Shown piece by piece: positions 44,521 to 53,778 of a DNA stretch of 64,000 nucleotides (positions are counted from its first letter, which is position 1; every line of letters starts with the position of its first letter). The notes under the pieces were generated by a model. It ran no database searches and had not been told where the DNA came from. It worked only from the letters and a program-made list of their open reading frames with translations. The DNA comes from Gemmatimonadales bacterium (lineage in GTDB: Bacteria; Gemmatimonadota; Gemmatimonadetes; Gemmatimonadales; GWC2-71-9). The stretch is taken from NCBI GenBank assembly GCA_036500345.1, contig DASYCE010000026.1:157782-221781 (forward strand), given 5' to 3'. A program made the translations under genes and the position numbers.

Positions 44521-46043
44521 AGGAGCGCGTCGCGCCGTCCTGCGCGGGCCCAGTCGCTGAGTGCCGCGTGGCGATCGGGAGCGCTTCCGGCGAGCGGGGG
44601 AACCGGCCGCCGTGACGTGCGGCGCTCTTCAGCGAGCCACGCCGCCGTGATCGCCAGCCGCGTGATGGTCCGTTCATCCGTCGGCGCCGTCAGCAAGTCG
44701 GCGCGGCGGTCGAGGAACTGGATGTCGATGGCGCCGTCGACGAAATCACGATCGGCAAAAAGCTGCCGATGGAACGGTGCGTTCGTTGCGACGCCGACGA
44801 TGGCGAGCTCGGTCAGCGCCCGCTGCATCACGGCGATCGCTTCGCGTCGCGTCGCGGCGTATGCGATGAGTTTGGCGATCATCGAGTCATAGAAGAGGGT
44901 GAGCTCTGAGCCGGTCTCGACACCGCTCTCCCACCGCACCCCCGGTCCCGCCGGGGCACGCATCCAGTGGATCGTCCCGGCGCTGGGGAGCAGGCCGTTG
45001 GCGGGATCTTCGCTGGTGATGCGACATTCGATCGCCCACCCGCGCGGCGCCAGCGGACCGCGCGCAATCGACATCGTCATCCCGCGCGCAATGCGGAGCT
45101 GTTCGCGGACCAGGTCGACGCCGTAGACCGCTTCGGTGACCGGATGTTCCACCTGAATCCGGGTGTTCATCTCGAGGAAGTAGAAGGTGCCGTCAGCGGC
45201 GAGCAGGAACTCGCAGGTGCCGGCGCCCCGATACCCGACGGCGACCGCAGCAGCAACTGCAGCCACACCCATGCGCTCGCGGAGTGTGGCGTCCACGGCA
45301 ACCGACGGTGATTCCTCAACCAGTTTCTGGTGACGCCGTTGAATCGAACATTCGCGTTCACCCACGTGAATCGTGCGTTCGTGATCGGCGAGGACCTGGA
45401 TCTCGACATGCCGCGGACGCTCGATGAACTTTTCCAGATAGATACTGCCGTCGCCGAACGCCTTGAGTGCTTCACTCGTCGCCGCCGACATTGCTGCGAG
45501 GAGGTCGCCTTCCGCGCGCACGACGCGCATCCCCTTCCCGCCGCCGCCCGCCGCCGCCTTGACCAGGACCGGGTAGCCGATCGACGCCGCCGCAGCGATC
45601 GCCTCCGACAGATCACCGAGCGGCGTGGTCAGTCCTGGCACGATCGGAACGCCCGAGTGCGCCATCAGACGACGCGCCGCGGTCTTGTCTCCCATCGCAG
45701 CAATCGCCGATGCTGGCGGCCCGATCCAGATCAGCCCGGCTTGGGTGACTGCGTTGGCAAACGCCGCGCGCTCGGAGAGAAAGCCGTATCCCGGGTGGAC
45801 CATCGTCGCACGGCTCTCGCGCGCCGCATCGAGGAGGCGGTCAATCCGCAGGTAGCTCTCCGCCGGCGCCGGTGGTCCGAGTCGCACGGCGTGATCGGCC
45901 GCGCGCACGAACGGCGCGTGACGATCGGCGTCCGAATAGACCGCGACGCTCTCGAGCCCTTCGTCGCGGCAGGCGCGAACGATCCTGAGCGCGATCTCAC
46001 CGCGGTTGGCAATGAGCACGCGCGGCGTCTCCGGCGCCGTCAC
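44517..46043 (-). CDS. Acyl-CoA carboxylase, biotin carboxylase subunit
   Basis: A 508-residue ATP-grasp enzyme carboxylating biotin. RVLIANRGEIALRIVRAC at the N-terminus, GAKGKGMRVV-like KAAAGGGGKGMRVV for ATP, and EMNTRIQVEHPVTE with the catalytic residues are intact. It runs about 60 residues beyond AccC (450), with a C-terminal tail rich in Arg and Ala (AAWLAEERRTSRRPVPPL). This resembles the region following the carboxylase in fused alpha chains. The start is GTG. Four-base overlaps on both sides. Confidence 0.93.
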   Translation of the reverse strand: MTAPETPRVLIANRGEIALRIVRACRDEGLESVAVYSDADRHAPFVRAADHAVRLGPPAPAESYLRIDRLLDAARESRATMVHPGYGFLSERAAFANAVTQAGLIWIGPPASAIAAMGDKTAARRLMAHSGVPIVPGLTTPLGDLSEAIAAAASIGYPVLVKAAAGGGGKGMRVVRAEGDLLAAMSAATSEALKAFGDGSIYLEKFIERPRHVEIQVLADHERTIHVGERECSIQRRHQKLVEESPSVAVDATLRERMGVAAVAAAVAVGYRGAGTCEFLLAADGTFYFLEMNTRIQVEHPVTEAVYGVDLVREQLRIARGMTMSIARGPLAPRGWAIECRITSEDPANGLLPSAGTIHWMRAPAGPGVRWESGVETGSELTLFYDSMIAKLIAYAATRREAIAVMQRALTELAIVGVATNAPFHRQLFADRDFVDGAIDIQFLDRRADLLTAPTDERTITRLAITAAWLAEERRTSRRPVPPLAGSAPDRHAALSDWARAGRRDALL

Positions 46044-47044
46044 GGGGCGCAGGATGCGATGGCGGGGAGAGTCAGTGCGTCAGTGTTGACGAAAAGCGAG
46101 GAGCACAGCCCGTGATTGCGGCGCGCGGCGAGATCGTAGGCGTCGCGCGCCGCAATGGTCCAGACCGAACCAGTGAGTCCGGTGCGTCCGAACTGAAACA
46201 CGCTTAGCGGCGTCTGCCAGGCCGGCGGCGGAGGCGGCGCGACGGTGCTGAGCACCATGCGCGACGCGTGCCATTGCAAGTCCGGGCTTGCGACCGAGTC
46301 GACGCTCGGCGTGAGACACACCGGACGGCTCTTCGCAGCACTTGCCAGCGCGGCAGGAAGATCGGCAGCTGAATCGGCGCCGATGGTGCGCGCCATCGCC
46401 GCCCGGTACCGACCGTCGGCGCGATAGACGTCGGGGCGAAGGAGGATGAGATCGGCGCGGGTGCCCTGCAGCCGCGCCCCCCACGCCGACGCCGTCTCGA
46501 CCAGCGAAGACGTCACCAGCACGCCGTTCCTGGGACACGACTCGAGAAGATTCCGGCCGAGTTCGAGAAGGACCGGGGGGAGCGGAAGGTCGACCGCTTC
46601 GGGATGCCAACTCGCCAACGAATCCCAGCCATTTCGTTCGACGCGCAGCGTGCCGCGCTCGACCGCTACCATGACGCGGAAGACGCCGGCCGAGTCGACC
46701 AGCAGTTGCTGCGCAGGTTCAAACGACGTGCTGGCAAAATCGAGGAGGAGGCCGCCCGAGGCCTCGGGTCGATGGCCGGCGCGGTGCCACGCCTGCGCCT
46801 GTTCGAGATAGATGCGTCCGAGATAGAACCATGCCCGGCCATCGTTCGGCCGCTGCATGAGATGCTGACCGAGCAGGTCGGTCGCCGAGTCGCTCTGACC
46901 CTTGCCGACGTACTCCTGCGCACGCTGGATCACGCCTGCGGCCATGGCCACGGCGTCGACCTGCGTCTGTTGCGCCGGCAGCGCAGCAGCAGCGGCAAGC
47001 GCAAGGGTCAGGAATCCGAAGAACGATCGCGATATCGAGGTCAT
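46040..47044 (-). CDS. Secreted TPR-like protein, function unknown
   Basis: A 334-residue protein with a signal peptide (FFGFLTLALAAAAALPAQQ) and one or two TPR-like helical pairs near the N-terminus (VIQRAQEYVGKGQSDSATDLL and GRAWFYLGRIYLEQAQAW). The remainder is not recognised. The ATG at 47044 overlaps the carboxyltransferase stop by one base; an ATG at 47059 is an alternative. Its placement between two subunits of a cytosolic carboxylase is odd, so it may only be cotranscribed. Confidence 0.75.
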   Translation of the reverse strand: MTSISRSFFGFLTLALAAAAALPAQQTQVDAVAMAAGVIQRAQEYVGKGQSDSATDLLGQHLMQRPNDGRAWFYLGRIYLEQAQAWHRAGHRPEASGGLLLDFASTSFEPAQQLLVDSAGVFRVMVAVERGTLRVERNGWDSLASWHPEAVDLPLPPVLLELGRNLLESCPRNGVLVTSSLVETASAWGARLQGTRADLILLRPDVYRADGRYRAAMARTIGADSAADLPAALASAAKSRPVCLTPSVDSVASPDLQWHASRMVLSTVAPPPPPAWQTPLSVFQFGRTGLTGSVWTIAARDAYDLAARRNHGLCSSLFVNTDALTLPAIASCAP

Positions 47045-48597
47045 CACAATGGAATACATCCATGCTTCTTGGGCGGGTTCCGGTCGCGCTTGGTCGACAA
47101 GGTCCGCAGTGCATCGATCAGCCGGGGGCGGGTGTCCCTCGGATCGATCACATCATCAATGTAGCCACGGGCAGCGGCCTGGTACGGTGTTGCGAACCGG
47201 GACTCATACGCGGCGGTCTTGTCGGCGATTTCGGCCGTCGGATCGGCCGCTTTCCCGATCTCTTCGCGATAGAGGATTTCCACCGCGCCCTTCGCACCCA
47301 TGACCGCGATTTCGGCCGTTGGCCACGCCAGGTTGACGTCGCCGCGAATGTGCTTGGAACTCATCACGTCGTAGGCGCCGCCGTACGCCTTCCGCGTAAT
47401 CACGGTGAGCTTCGGCACCGTCGCCTCGCAATAGGCGTAAAGGAGCTTGGCACCGTGGCGGATGATCCCGCCGTGCTCCTGACCGACTCCGGGGAGAAAC
47501 CCCGGAACATCGACGAACGAAACCAGCGGAATATTGAACGCATCGCAGAAGCGGATGAACCGTGCTGCCTTGACCGACGCGCTGATATCGAGCACACCGG
47601 CGAGTACTGCCGGCTGATTGGCGACGATACCGACCGAGCGGCCGCCAAGCCGGACAAACCCGGTCAGGATATTTCCCGCGAACGCCGCCATCGTCTCGAA
47701 AAATTCGCCGTCATCCGCGACCAGCGTGACGACTTCACGCATGTCGTAGGGACGTGACGGGAGATCGGGCATCACGTCGAGCAATCGCTCCTCACGCCGG
47801 TCGACAGGATCACTTCCGGGACCCGCCGGCGGATCATCGACGTTGTTCGACGGGAGAAATCCCAACAGGGTCCGGAGCGCGAGGAGTGATTCCGGTTCGG
47901 TCGGATGGACGAACTGCGCCACGCCAGACGTCTCGCCGTGGATGTCGGCACCACCGAGCTCGTCGTGCGAGACCTTTTCGTGTGTCACGGTCTTCACGAC
48001 ATCCGGACCGGTCACGTACATGTAGCTCACGCCCCGCACCATGAAGACGAAATCGGTGAGTGCGGGTGAATAGACGGCACCCCCGGCGCACGGCCCGAGG
48101 ATCGCCGAAATCTGCGGGACCACGCCCGACGCCAGCGTGTTGCGCAGAAAGATGTCGGCGTAGCCGCCAAGCGACGCGACTCCTTCCTGGATCCGCGCCC
48201 CGCCGGAATCGTTGAGACCGATGATCGGCGCGCCGTTTCGTACGGCGAGATCCATCACCTTGCAGATCTTCGCGGCATTGGTCTCCGACAGCGACCCGCC
48301 GATGACGGTGAAGTCCTGTGAGAAGATGTAGACCAGCCGTCCGTCGATCCTCCCCCATCCGGCCACCACGCCGTCACCGAGTGGTCGTTTCTCGCCCATG
48401 CCGAAGTCGGTGGTACGGTGGGTGACAAAGCGATCGAGTTCGGTGAACGAGCCGGGGTCGAGCAGCAAGTCGAGACGCTCACGCGCCGTGAGCTTCCCCT
48501 TGCGGTGCTGCTGGGCGACACGGGCCTCGCCGCCGCCAACTTCCGCCTGGGCCTGCCGGTGGTGCAGGTCGTCGAGGCGCGTCCGGATGTTCGTCAT
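47044..48597 (-). CDS. Acyl-CoA carboxylase, carboxyltransferase (beta) subunit
   Basis: A 517-residue crotonase-fold carboxyltransferase of the propionyl/methylcrotonyl-CoA type, with N- and C-terminal halves. [18 protein letters not shown] and the acyl-CoA binding [16 protein letters not shown] are in the first half; [22 protein letters not shown] and [18 protein letters not shown] in the second. It joins AccD (13.6 kb) as a second carboxyltransferase, so the genome has separate substrates for the two. Substrate specificity (propionyl, methylcrotonyl or other) cannot be read from this alone. Confidence 0.95.
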   Translation of the reverse strand: MTNIRTRLDDLHHRQAQAEVGGGEARVAQQHRKGKLTARERLDLLLDPGSFTELDRFVTHRTTDFGMGEKRPLGDGVVAGWGRIDGRLVYIFSQDFTVIGGSLSETNAAKICKVMDLAVRNGAPIIGLNDSGGARIQEGVASLGGYADIFLRNTLASGVVPQISAILGPCAGGAVYSPALTDFVFMVRGVSYMYVTGPDVVKTVTHEKVSHDELGGADIHGETSGVAQFVHPTEPESLLALRTLLGFLPSNNVDDPPAGPGSDPVDRREERLLDVMPDLPSRPYDMREVVTLVADDGEFFETMAAFAGNILTGFVRLGGRSVGIVANQPAVLAGVLDISASVKAARFIRFCDAFNIPLVSFVDVPGFLPGVGQEHGGIIRHGAKLLYAYCEATVPKLTVITRKAYGGAYDVMSSKHIRGDVNLAWPTAEIAVMGAKGAVEILYREEIGKAADPTAEIADKTAAYESRFATPYQAAARGYIDDVIDPRDTRPRLIDALRTLSTKRDRNPPKKHGCIPL

Positions 48598-48652
48598 GTA
48601 CAGGGAAGTCTATCGCAGGAGCGGGCGGCGGCAAACGCCCCGCGCGCCACAG

Positions 48653-48686
48653 GAACGGAAAGGGCGGCCCGAATGGGGGCCGCCCC
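48653..48686 (-). terminator. Terminator after the PEP-CTERM gene
   Basis: A nine-base stem pairs GGGCGGCCC (48662-48670) with GGGCCGCCC (48677-48685). Read leftward it is followed by TTTCCGTT. Confidence 0.65.
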
Positions 48687-48716
48687 GACCTGCACGATGG
48701 GCGAACCGGGCCGGGG

Positions 48717-49454
48717 TCAGCGCCGGCGGCGGCGGCCCGCTGCGCCGAGCCCGACAAGCCCCATCGCCATGAGCGACATCGTCGCGGGTTCCGGCGTCTC
48801 TTCCTGCGGGAAACTCGGATCGTCCTCGATGTCGTTGGCCTGATCAAGGTCCTGCTGGAACTTCACTCGGCCCTCGAACGGCGTATCGGCGCCGAACGCG
48901 ACGACCAGCGCGCCGTAGAGATCGCCGACCGGCGCATTGCCGCTGACGCCGACCGGGTTGTAGTACGTCGCAAGGGTGTTCCAGTGATCGGTGGTATCGG
49001 AGTAGCAGATGCCAAGAAAGACACCGCCGCAGTAATTGAACTGTTGGCCGTAGCTGCTGCCCAGGGTGCCGACGGTCGGGAAATTGTCGACATCAAACAC
49101 GGCGTTGCCGGCCAGCGCGTCGATTCCGAAACTTTGCAGGTCCTTGTCGGTGACCAGCGACCACAGGGAGAAATACGCCTGATCGCTTCCGTGCGCCGTG
49201 AGCGAAAAATCCGAACCGACAACACCCCAAGTGCCGGATCCGAGCGACGCCCAGGTGCCCGATCCTCCGGTGCCATCGGAGAAGGTCCAGTCGACGGTCA
49301 TGCCACCGACCTGCTTGAACTGCGTCAGGAATCCGGGGAGCGAGCCGACATTCACCGGCGAATCGCCGTTGGTGGTCACGTTCTGTGCGGTCAGTGGCGT
49401 GGTGATCGCCACGGCGCCCAGCGCGATCGCGGTGATTGGCGCGAACAGCTTCAT
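48717..49454 (-). CDS. PEP-CTERM sorting-domain protein
   Basis: A 245-residue exported protein. The signal peptide (FAPITAIALGAVAITTPLTAQ) is followed by a beta-rich, Gly/Ser/Thr-rich body with two close Cys (NYCGGVFLGICYS). The C-terminus has the PEP-CTERM tag: TPEPATMSLMAMGLVGLG then a basic AGRRRRR. Such proteins are cut and sorted by exosortase, which is not in this window. The role of the body is unknown; related proteins often belong to the extracellular matrix. Confidence 0.88.
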   Translation of the reverse strand: MKLFAPITAIALGAVAITTPLTAQNVTTNGDSPVNVGSLPGFLTQFKQVGGMTVDWTFSDGTGGSGTWASLGSGTWGVVGSDFSLTAHGSDQAYFSLWSLVTDKDLQSFGIDALAGNAVFDVDNFPTVGTLGSSYGQQFNYCGGVFLGICYSDTTDHWNTLATYYNPVGVSGNAPVGDLYGALVVAFGADTPFEGRVKFQQDLDQANDIEDDPSFPQEETPEPATMSLMAMGLVGLGAAGRRRRR

Positions 49455-49747
49455 GGTCGGCTCCGGAGGTCTGCGATGATGAGTGCGTTGCCGCGGGTAG
49501 TCTGCGACACATCGATCAAACGCAGGATCCGGACCATCCTGTCACCCCCTGTCATCAACTGTCGATGTGGCGAAATCACTGGATTTGGGCGCGAATGTCG
49601 CTGGATTGTTTGACTCTGCAACCCAAAGGCAGCAGTGCAATGCGGCGGCGATGCTACGGCCACTGTCGCGGAAGGGCGGCACAAACTCCATTGATCGATC
49701 AATACAATCGGCCCGCCGGGATCGACGATCGATGGCGAACACGACAA
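49455..49747. other. Upstream region of the PEP-CTERM gene, no gene seen
   Basis: About 290 bases with AT content above its neighbours. Read leftward it holds two TGACAGG direct repeats about ten bases apart within 49523-49553. I see no ORF with coding character and no confident promoter. Confidence 0.4.
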
Positions 49748-49772
49748 GGGCCGGTTCGTGCAGAACCGGCCC
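49748..49772 (-). terminator. Terminator after rpsA
   Basis: A perfect ten-base stem pairs GGGCCGGTTC (49748-49757) with GAACCGGCCC (49763-49772) over GTGCA. Read leftward it is followed by TTGTCGTGTT. It is 23 bases past the rpsA stop. Confidence 0.75.
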
Positions 49773-49794
49773 TTCCCGCAATACGCCGCGCGAA

Positions 49795-51564
49795 CTACTC
49801 GATCGGTTTGTTCGCCAGCTCCTTGTACTGCTCGTACCCTTCGGTGTCATCGTCTTCCGGCGGCGGCACCGGCGTCACCGGAATCGAGCCTGGCTCCGGA
49901 ATGCCGTCGGCCGGGTAATCGATGATCGCGACGACGACGCGATGATGAATCGGGTCGACCTCGAGGATCTTGGTGATCACCTGCTGGCCGGTGACGACAG
50001 CGTCTTCGGGATTCTGGTCGGTCCCGATCCCCATCTGCGACACCGGGGCGAAGCCTTCGATGTCGTTGCCGAGATCGAGGACAATCCCCTTGTCGACTGG
50101 ACGGAGGACGGTGCCGCGCAACTCGGTTCCGACCGGAAGGCGCTCGCCGATCGTGAGCCACGGATCCTCGGTCGCCTGCTTGAGTCCGAGCGAAATCCGC
50201 TTGTTCTCGGCATCGATGTTGAGGATCACGACATCGACCGAGTCGCCCTTCTTCACAACTTCCGACGGATGCTGGACTCGCTTGGTCCATGACATGTCGG
50301 AGATGTGAATCAGTCCATCGATTCCCGGCTCGATTTCGACGAAGGCGCCGAACGAGGTGAGGTTGCGCACCTTGCCGCTGAGGCGGGTTCCGACCGGATA
50401 CTTGAGCGGGAGGATCATCCACGGATCCTGCTCGGTCTGCTTCATGCCGAGCGAGATCTTCTCCTCGCTCTCGTCGACCTTCAGCACCACGGCGTCGATC
50501 GTTTCACCGATCGAGACGATCTTGCTCGGGTGCCGCACATTGCGCGTCCAGCTCATCTCGCTGATGTGCACCAGCCCTTCGATCCCCGGTTCGAGTTCGA
50601 CGAAGGCGCCGTAGTTGGTGATCGAGACCACTTTCCCCTGCACGCGCGATCCGACCGGATACTTCTCCGCCACGTTCTGCCAGGGATACGACTGCAGCTG
50701 CTTCATGCCGAGCGAGATCCGCTCGCGCTGCCAGTCGATGTCGAGGATCTTCACCTCGACTTCCTTGCCGATGGCGACCAGCTCGCTCGGGTGCGAGACG
50801 CGCCCGTAGGACATGTCGGTGATGTGCAGCAGGCCGTCGACGCCGCCGAGATCGATGAATGCACCGAAATCGGTGATGTTCTTGACGATGCCCTTCCGCA
50901 CCTGACCGACTTCGAGCTCCTTCATCAGGTGCTCGCGCTTGTGCGCGCGTTCGTTCTCGAGAATCACGCGGCGCGAGACGACGATGTTGCGGCGCCGCTT
51001 GTTGAGCTTGATGATCTTGAACTCGTAGGTCTGGCCGAGGAGTTCGTCGATGTTCGGGACACGACGGAGCGCGATCTGCGATCCCGGCAGGAATGCGTCG
51101 ACACCCATGAGGTTCACGACGACACCACCCTTGATCTTCTTCATCAAGGTGCCTTCGACCGGCTGGTCGCTCTCGTGCGCCTGGCGGATCTTCTCCCAGA
51201 CGCGCATGAAGTCGGCCTTCTTCTTGGAGAGAACAACGGCCCCCTCCTGATCCTCGAGATGCTCGAGGAAGACCTCGACCTCGTCGCCGACCTGCAGGTT
51301 CTGCGGATCCTTGAATTCATCGAGCGGCACCGAACCTTCGGACTTGAAGCCGACGTCGAGGATGACGGCGTTGTCGGTGATCCGGAGAACCTTCGACTTG
51401 ACGATTTCGCCTTCGACGATCTGGGACATCGTCCCCTCGTAGAGGGCGAGCATGTCCTGATATTCGGAGTCCGAGTAGTCCTCATCGTACAGATCGGCGC
51501 GGACGCGGAGGCCGGTGGCGGTCTCGAGATGTGAAGGCGAAATGGTATCAGTGGAAACGGGCAT
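49795..51564 (-). CDS. rpsA: Ribosomal protein S1
   Basis: 589 residues with six S1 (OB-fold) domains. The first two, less similar, are ribosome binding; the later ones show the repeated pattern such as ITDFGAFIDLGGVDGLLHIT, ITNYGAFVELEPGIEGLVHI and LTSFGAFVEIEPGIDGLIHI. S1 binds mRNA and helps unfold it for initiation. The ATG at 51564 (MPVSTD) is preferred; an ATG at 51669 falls inside the promoter spacer. The C-terminus is acidic. It follows cmk after a 153-base leader with its own promoter. Confidence 0.97.
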   Translation of the reverse strand: MPVSTDTISPSHLETATGLRVRADLYDEDYSDSEYQDMLALYEGTMSQIVEGEIVKSKVLRITDNAVILDVGFKSEGSVPLDEFKDPQNLQVGDEVEVFLEHLEDQEGAVVLSKKKADFMRVWEKIRQAHESDQPVEGTLMKKIKGGVVVNLMGVDAFLPGSQIALRRVPNIDELLGQTYEFKIIKLNKRRRNIVVSRRVILENERAHKREHLMKELEVGQVRKGIVKNITDFGAFIDLGGVDGLLHITDMSYGRVSHPSELVAIGKEVEVKILDIDWQRERISLGMKQLQSYPWQNVAEKYPVGSRVQGKVVSITNYGAFVELEPGIEGLVHISEMSWTRNVRHPSKIVSIGETIDAVVLKVDESEEKISLGMKQTEQDPWMILPLKYPVGTRLSGKVRNLTSFGAFVEIEPGIDGLIHISDMSWTKRVQHPSEVVKKGDSVDVVILNIDAENKRISLGLKQATEDPWLTIGERLPVGTELRGTVLRPVDKGIVLDLGNDIEGFAPVSQMGIGTDQNPEDAVVTGQQVITKILEVDPIHHRVVVAIIDYPADGIPEPGSIPVTPVPPPEDDDTEGYEQYKELANKPIE

Positions 51565-51613
51565 GTGCGGAAGGTCCTGCGCCAGCGGGAAACCGCGCAC
51601 GATGACGCGGTGT

Positions 51614-51650
51614 GAGGAGCATTCCTCGGCCCCGGAAGCGGTTTCCGGGG
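51614..51650 (-). promoter_or_regulatory. Two hairpins in the rpsA leader (putative autoregulatory element)
   Basis: An eight-base perfect stem pairs CCCCGGAA (51630-51637) with TTCCGGGG (51643-51650). Next to it GAGGA (51614-51618) pairs with TCCTC (51623-51627). Both fall between the predicted promoter and the rpsA start. Structured leaders on S1 mRNA are known from other bacteria; this one is inferred. Confidence 0.5.
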
Positions 51651-51658
51651 AACCCGAT

Positions 51659-51686
51659 AAAATATTCATTTATTCAGAAATTGCAA
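51659..51686 (-). promoter_or_regulatory. Sigma-70-type promoter of rpsA
   Basis: On the minus strand TTGCAA (51686-51681) and TATTTT (51664-51659) are 16 bases apart in the only AT-rich stretch of the region. The predicted leader is about 90 bases. Confidence 0.65.
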
Positions 51687-51717
51687 CGTCAGAGAGGAAT
51701 ACTACAGACCGCGGTGT

Positions 51718-52404
51718 TCAGCTTGACGGCGCCTTCCCGAGCCGCTCGTGGGCCAGTGTGGCGATCTGGTCAACCTGCTGCTCGAAGGTGAGCGACGTCG
51801 TATCGACGAGGATGGCATCGGGTGCACGGCGGAGCGGTGCCACGGCGCGCCCCTCGTCGAGCCGATCGCGTTCTGTGAGCCTGAGTGCTTCGCCGGCCAG
51901 GAGAAGTGGATCGACCGCGCCGTGCAGCTGGTGGAGGCGTCGTGCTGCGCGGGCCTGAGGCGTGGCCGTGAGAAAAATCTTTACGGCGGCGTCCGGAAAG
52001 ACTTCCGTGCCGATGTCGCGCCCGTCGACAACAGCAGGGCCATGCCGAATCACCGCATCGCGGAGACGGTCGTTGACCCAGTTCCGGATCGCCGGCATCG
52101 CGGCGATGCGGGAGACGCGGGCGTTGACCTCCGGCGAGCGCAGCGCGGTTTCGACATCATCGAGGCCATCGACGTGCACCTCGAATCCGGCACGCGCCGG
52201 TTGCAACCTCACCTGCATCGCAGCCGCGGCGGCAGTGATCGCCGGAGCCTCGCCGAGATTGCGGTGGACCGCCACCCAGGTGAGCGCACGGTAGAGCGCA
52301 CCGGAATCGATATGGACCCATCCGAGCTGCTCCGCCACCGCCCCCGCGGTGGATGACTTGCCCGACGCAGCCGGCCCGTCGATCGCCAGGACTCGAAGAT
52401 TCAT
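51718..52404 (-). CDS. cmk: Cytidylate kinase
   Basis: A 228-residue P-loop kinase phosphorylating CMP and dCMP. The N-terminal AIDGPAASGKSSTAGAVAEQ, VDGRDIGTEVFPDA and KIFLTATPQARAARR are the family features. It overlaps aroA by four bases. The order aroA-cmk-rpsA is the same as in E. coli. Confidence 0.97.
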   Translation of the reverse strand: MNLRVLAIDGPAASGKSSTAGAVAEQLGWVHIDSGALYRALTWVAVHRNLGEAPAITAAAAAMQVRLQPARAGFEVHVDGLDDVETALRSPEVNARVSRIAAMPAIRNWVNDRLRDAVIRHGPAVVDGRDIGTEVFPDAAVKIFLTATPQARAARRLHQLHGAVDPLLLAGEALRLTERDRLDEGRAVAPLRRAPDAILVDTTSLTFEQQVDQIATLAHERLGKAPSS

Positions 52405-53702
52405 CGCGGTCCCCCGAACAGTGCCGCGAGCGCAGCGTCGAAGCCGGGAAAGGAGACCGATGCGCAGGCACGGTCGTCGATGGTCACTCGGGCGCCGGGG
52501 AGCGTGCCGAGGACGGCGAACGCCATCGCGATGCGGTGATCGCCGTGAGTCACGACGCGACCGACGGGCGGAACGTCGGTGCCGGCGACAATGAGGTCAT
52601 CGCCGTCGACTGCAGCTTCGACTCCCACGTTCCGCAGATTGTTCGCAACGAGCGCCAGGCGATCGCTTTCCTTGACCCGAAGTTCGGCCAGGCCGGCAAG
52701 ACGCGACGTCCCTCGTGCACGCGAAGCGAGGCATGCCAGCATCGGAATTTCGTCGATGACGCCGGGCGTTTCCGCGGCGCGGATGTCGGTCGCCACAAGG
52801 TCGCTCGCCGCCGCGACGATCGTTCCCACCGGCTCGCCCGCCGCGTCGAGCATCTCTTCGACGTGAATCCGGATATTCATCCGATTCATGATATCGATGA
52901 ACGCGATGCGCGAGGGATTGAGGCCGACCGCTTCGATCGCGATTTCGCCGCGTGACGCCAACGCAGCAGCCGCGGCGAGGAAGATTGCTGATGATGGATC
53001 ACCGGGAACGTCGAGCACGAACGGAACGAACGCCCCGCCGGGGCGGAGTATCACCCGTGACGCATGCTCCTGCACCGAATATCCGAAGTGGCGCAGCATC
53101 CGCTCGGTGTGGTCGCGGGAGGCGGCCGGCTGGTCGAGTGTGACTTCGACTCCTGCGACGGCACCGGCAAGGAGGATTGCACTCTTGACCTGCGCCGAGG
53201 CAACAGGAAGGGTCCAGTGCAGCGCATGCAGCGATCCTCCGGCGATCGTGAGGGGGAGTGTCTCTGCGCCGGCCTGCACGACTCGCGCCCCCATCGCGAC
53301 GAGCGGGTCGGTTACCCGGCGCATCGGCCGGCGCCTGAGCGATCGATCACCGGTAAGTGTCGACTCGAAGCGATGCGCCGCGACCGTGCCAAGTAGGAGT
53401 CGCGCTGTGGTGCCGGAATTTCCGCAATCGAGCAACGCCGCGGAAGCCCGAAGGGCGCCGCGTCCAGTGACCGCAACGAGCGCGCCCGGCCGGAGCGGCG
53501 TGATGGCGCTGCCAAGTTGGCGAAGGACCCGGGCACTCGACCGCGCATCGTCCGAGGTGAGGGCGCCACGAATCTCCGAACGCCCGCGCGCCAGCGACGC
53601 CATCATCAGCGCGCGATGGGTGATGCTCTTGTCGCCGGGAACACGGTGGATCCCGCGGACGACGGTCGTGGGCTTGCTCAGGTCGATGCTCCCGGGTGGC
53701 AA
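52401..53702 (-). CDS. aroA: 3-phosphoshikimate 1-carboxyvinyltransferase (EPSP synthase)
   Basis: A 433-residue enzyme of the shikimate pathway. The family blocks are PGDKSITHRALMMASLA, GNSGTTARLLLGT, LRRRPMRRVTDPL, ELRVKESDRLALV and THGDHRIAMAFAVLGT. The phosphate- and substrate-binding Lys and Arg are intact. No ATG fits near the N-terminus; the TTG at 53702 gives a normal-length protein starting 76 bases from the divergent response regulator. The longer reading to 53936 overlaps that gene and is rejected. Confidence 0.94.
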   Translation of the reverse strand: MPPGSIDLSKPTTVVRGIHRVPGDKSITHRALMMASLARGRSEIRGALTSDDARSSARVLRQLGSAITPLRPGALVAVTGRGALRASAALLDCGNSGTTARLLLGTVAAHRFESTLTGDRSLRRRPMRRVTDPLVAMGARVVQAGAETLPLTIAGGSLHALHWTLPVASAQVKSAILLAGAVAGVEVTLDQPAASRDHTERMLRHFGYSVQEHASRVILRPGGAFVPFVLDVPGDPSSAIFLAAAAALASRGEIAIEAVGLNPSRIAFIDIMNRMNIRIHVEEMLDAAGEPVGTIVAAASDLVATDIRAAETPGVIDEIPMLACLASRARGTSRLAGLAELRVKESDRLALVANNLRNVGVEAAVDGDDLIVAGTDVPPVGRVVTHGDHRIAMAFAVLGTLPGARVTIDDRACASVSFPGFDAALAALFGGPR

Positions 53703-53778
53703 CAGGTGAATCGGGCCGCGGAATCGTATCTTTCCCGCTCGCAGGGAACAACCGGCGCAGCCCGAAGGTGGAGGAGCC

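Noticed and set aside
43318..44892. A 524-codon open frame opposite the RNA methyltransferase
   Set aside because: Antisense to an intact enzyme with all catalytic residues; no domain seen.
50305..51534. A 409-codon open frame opposite rpsA
   Set aside because: Repetitive sequence mirrors the S1 repeats of the real gene.
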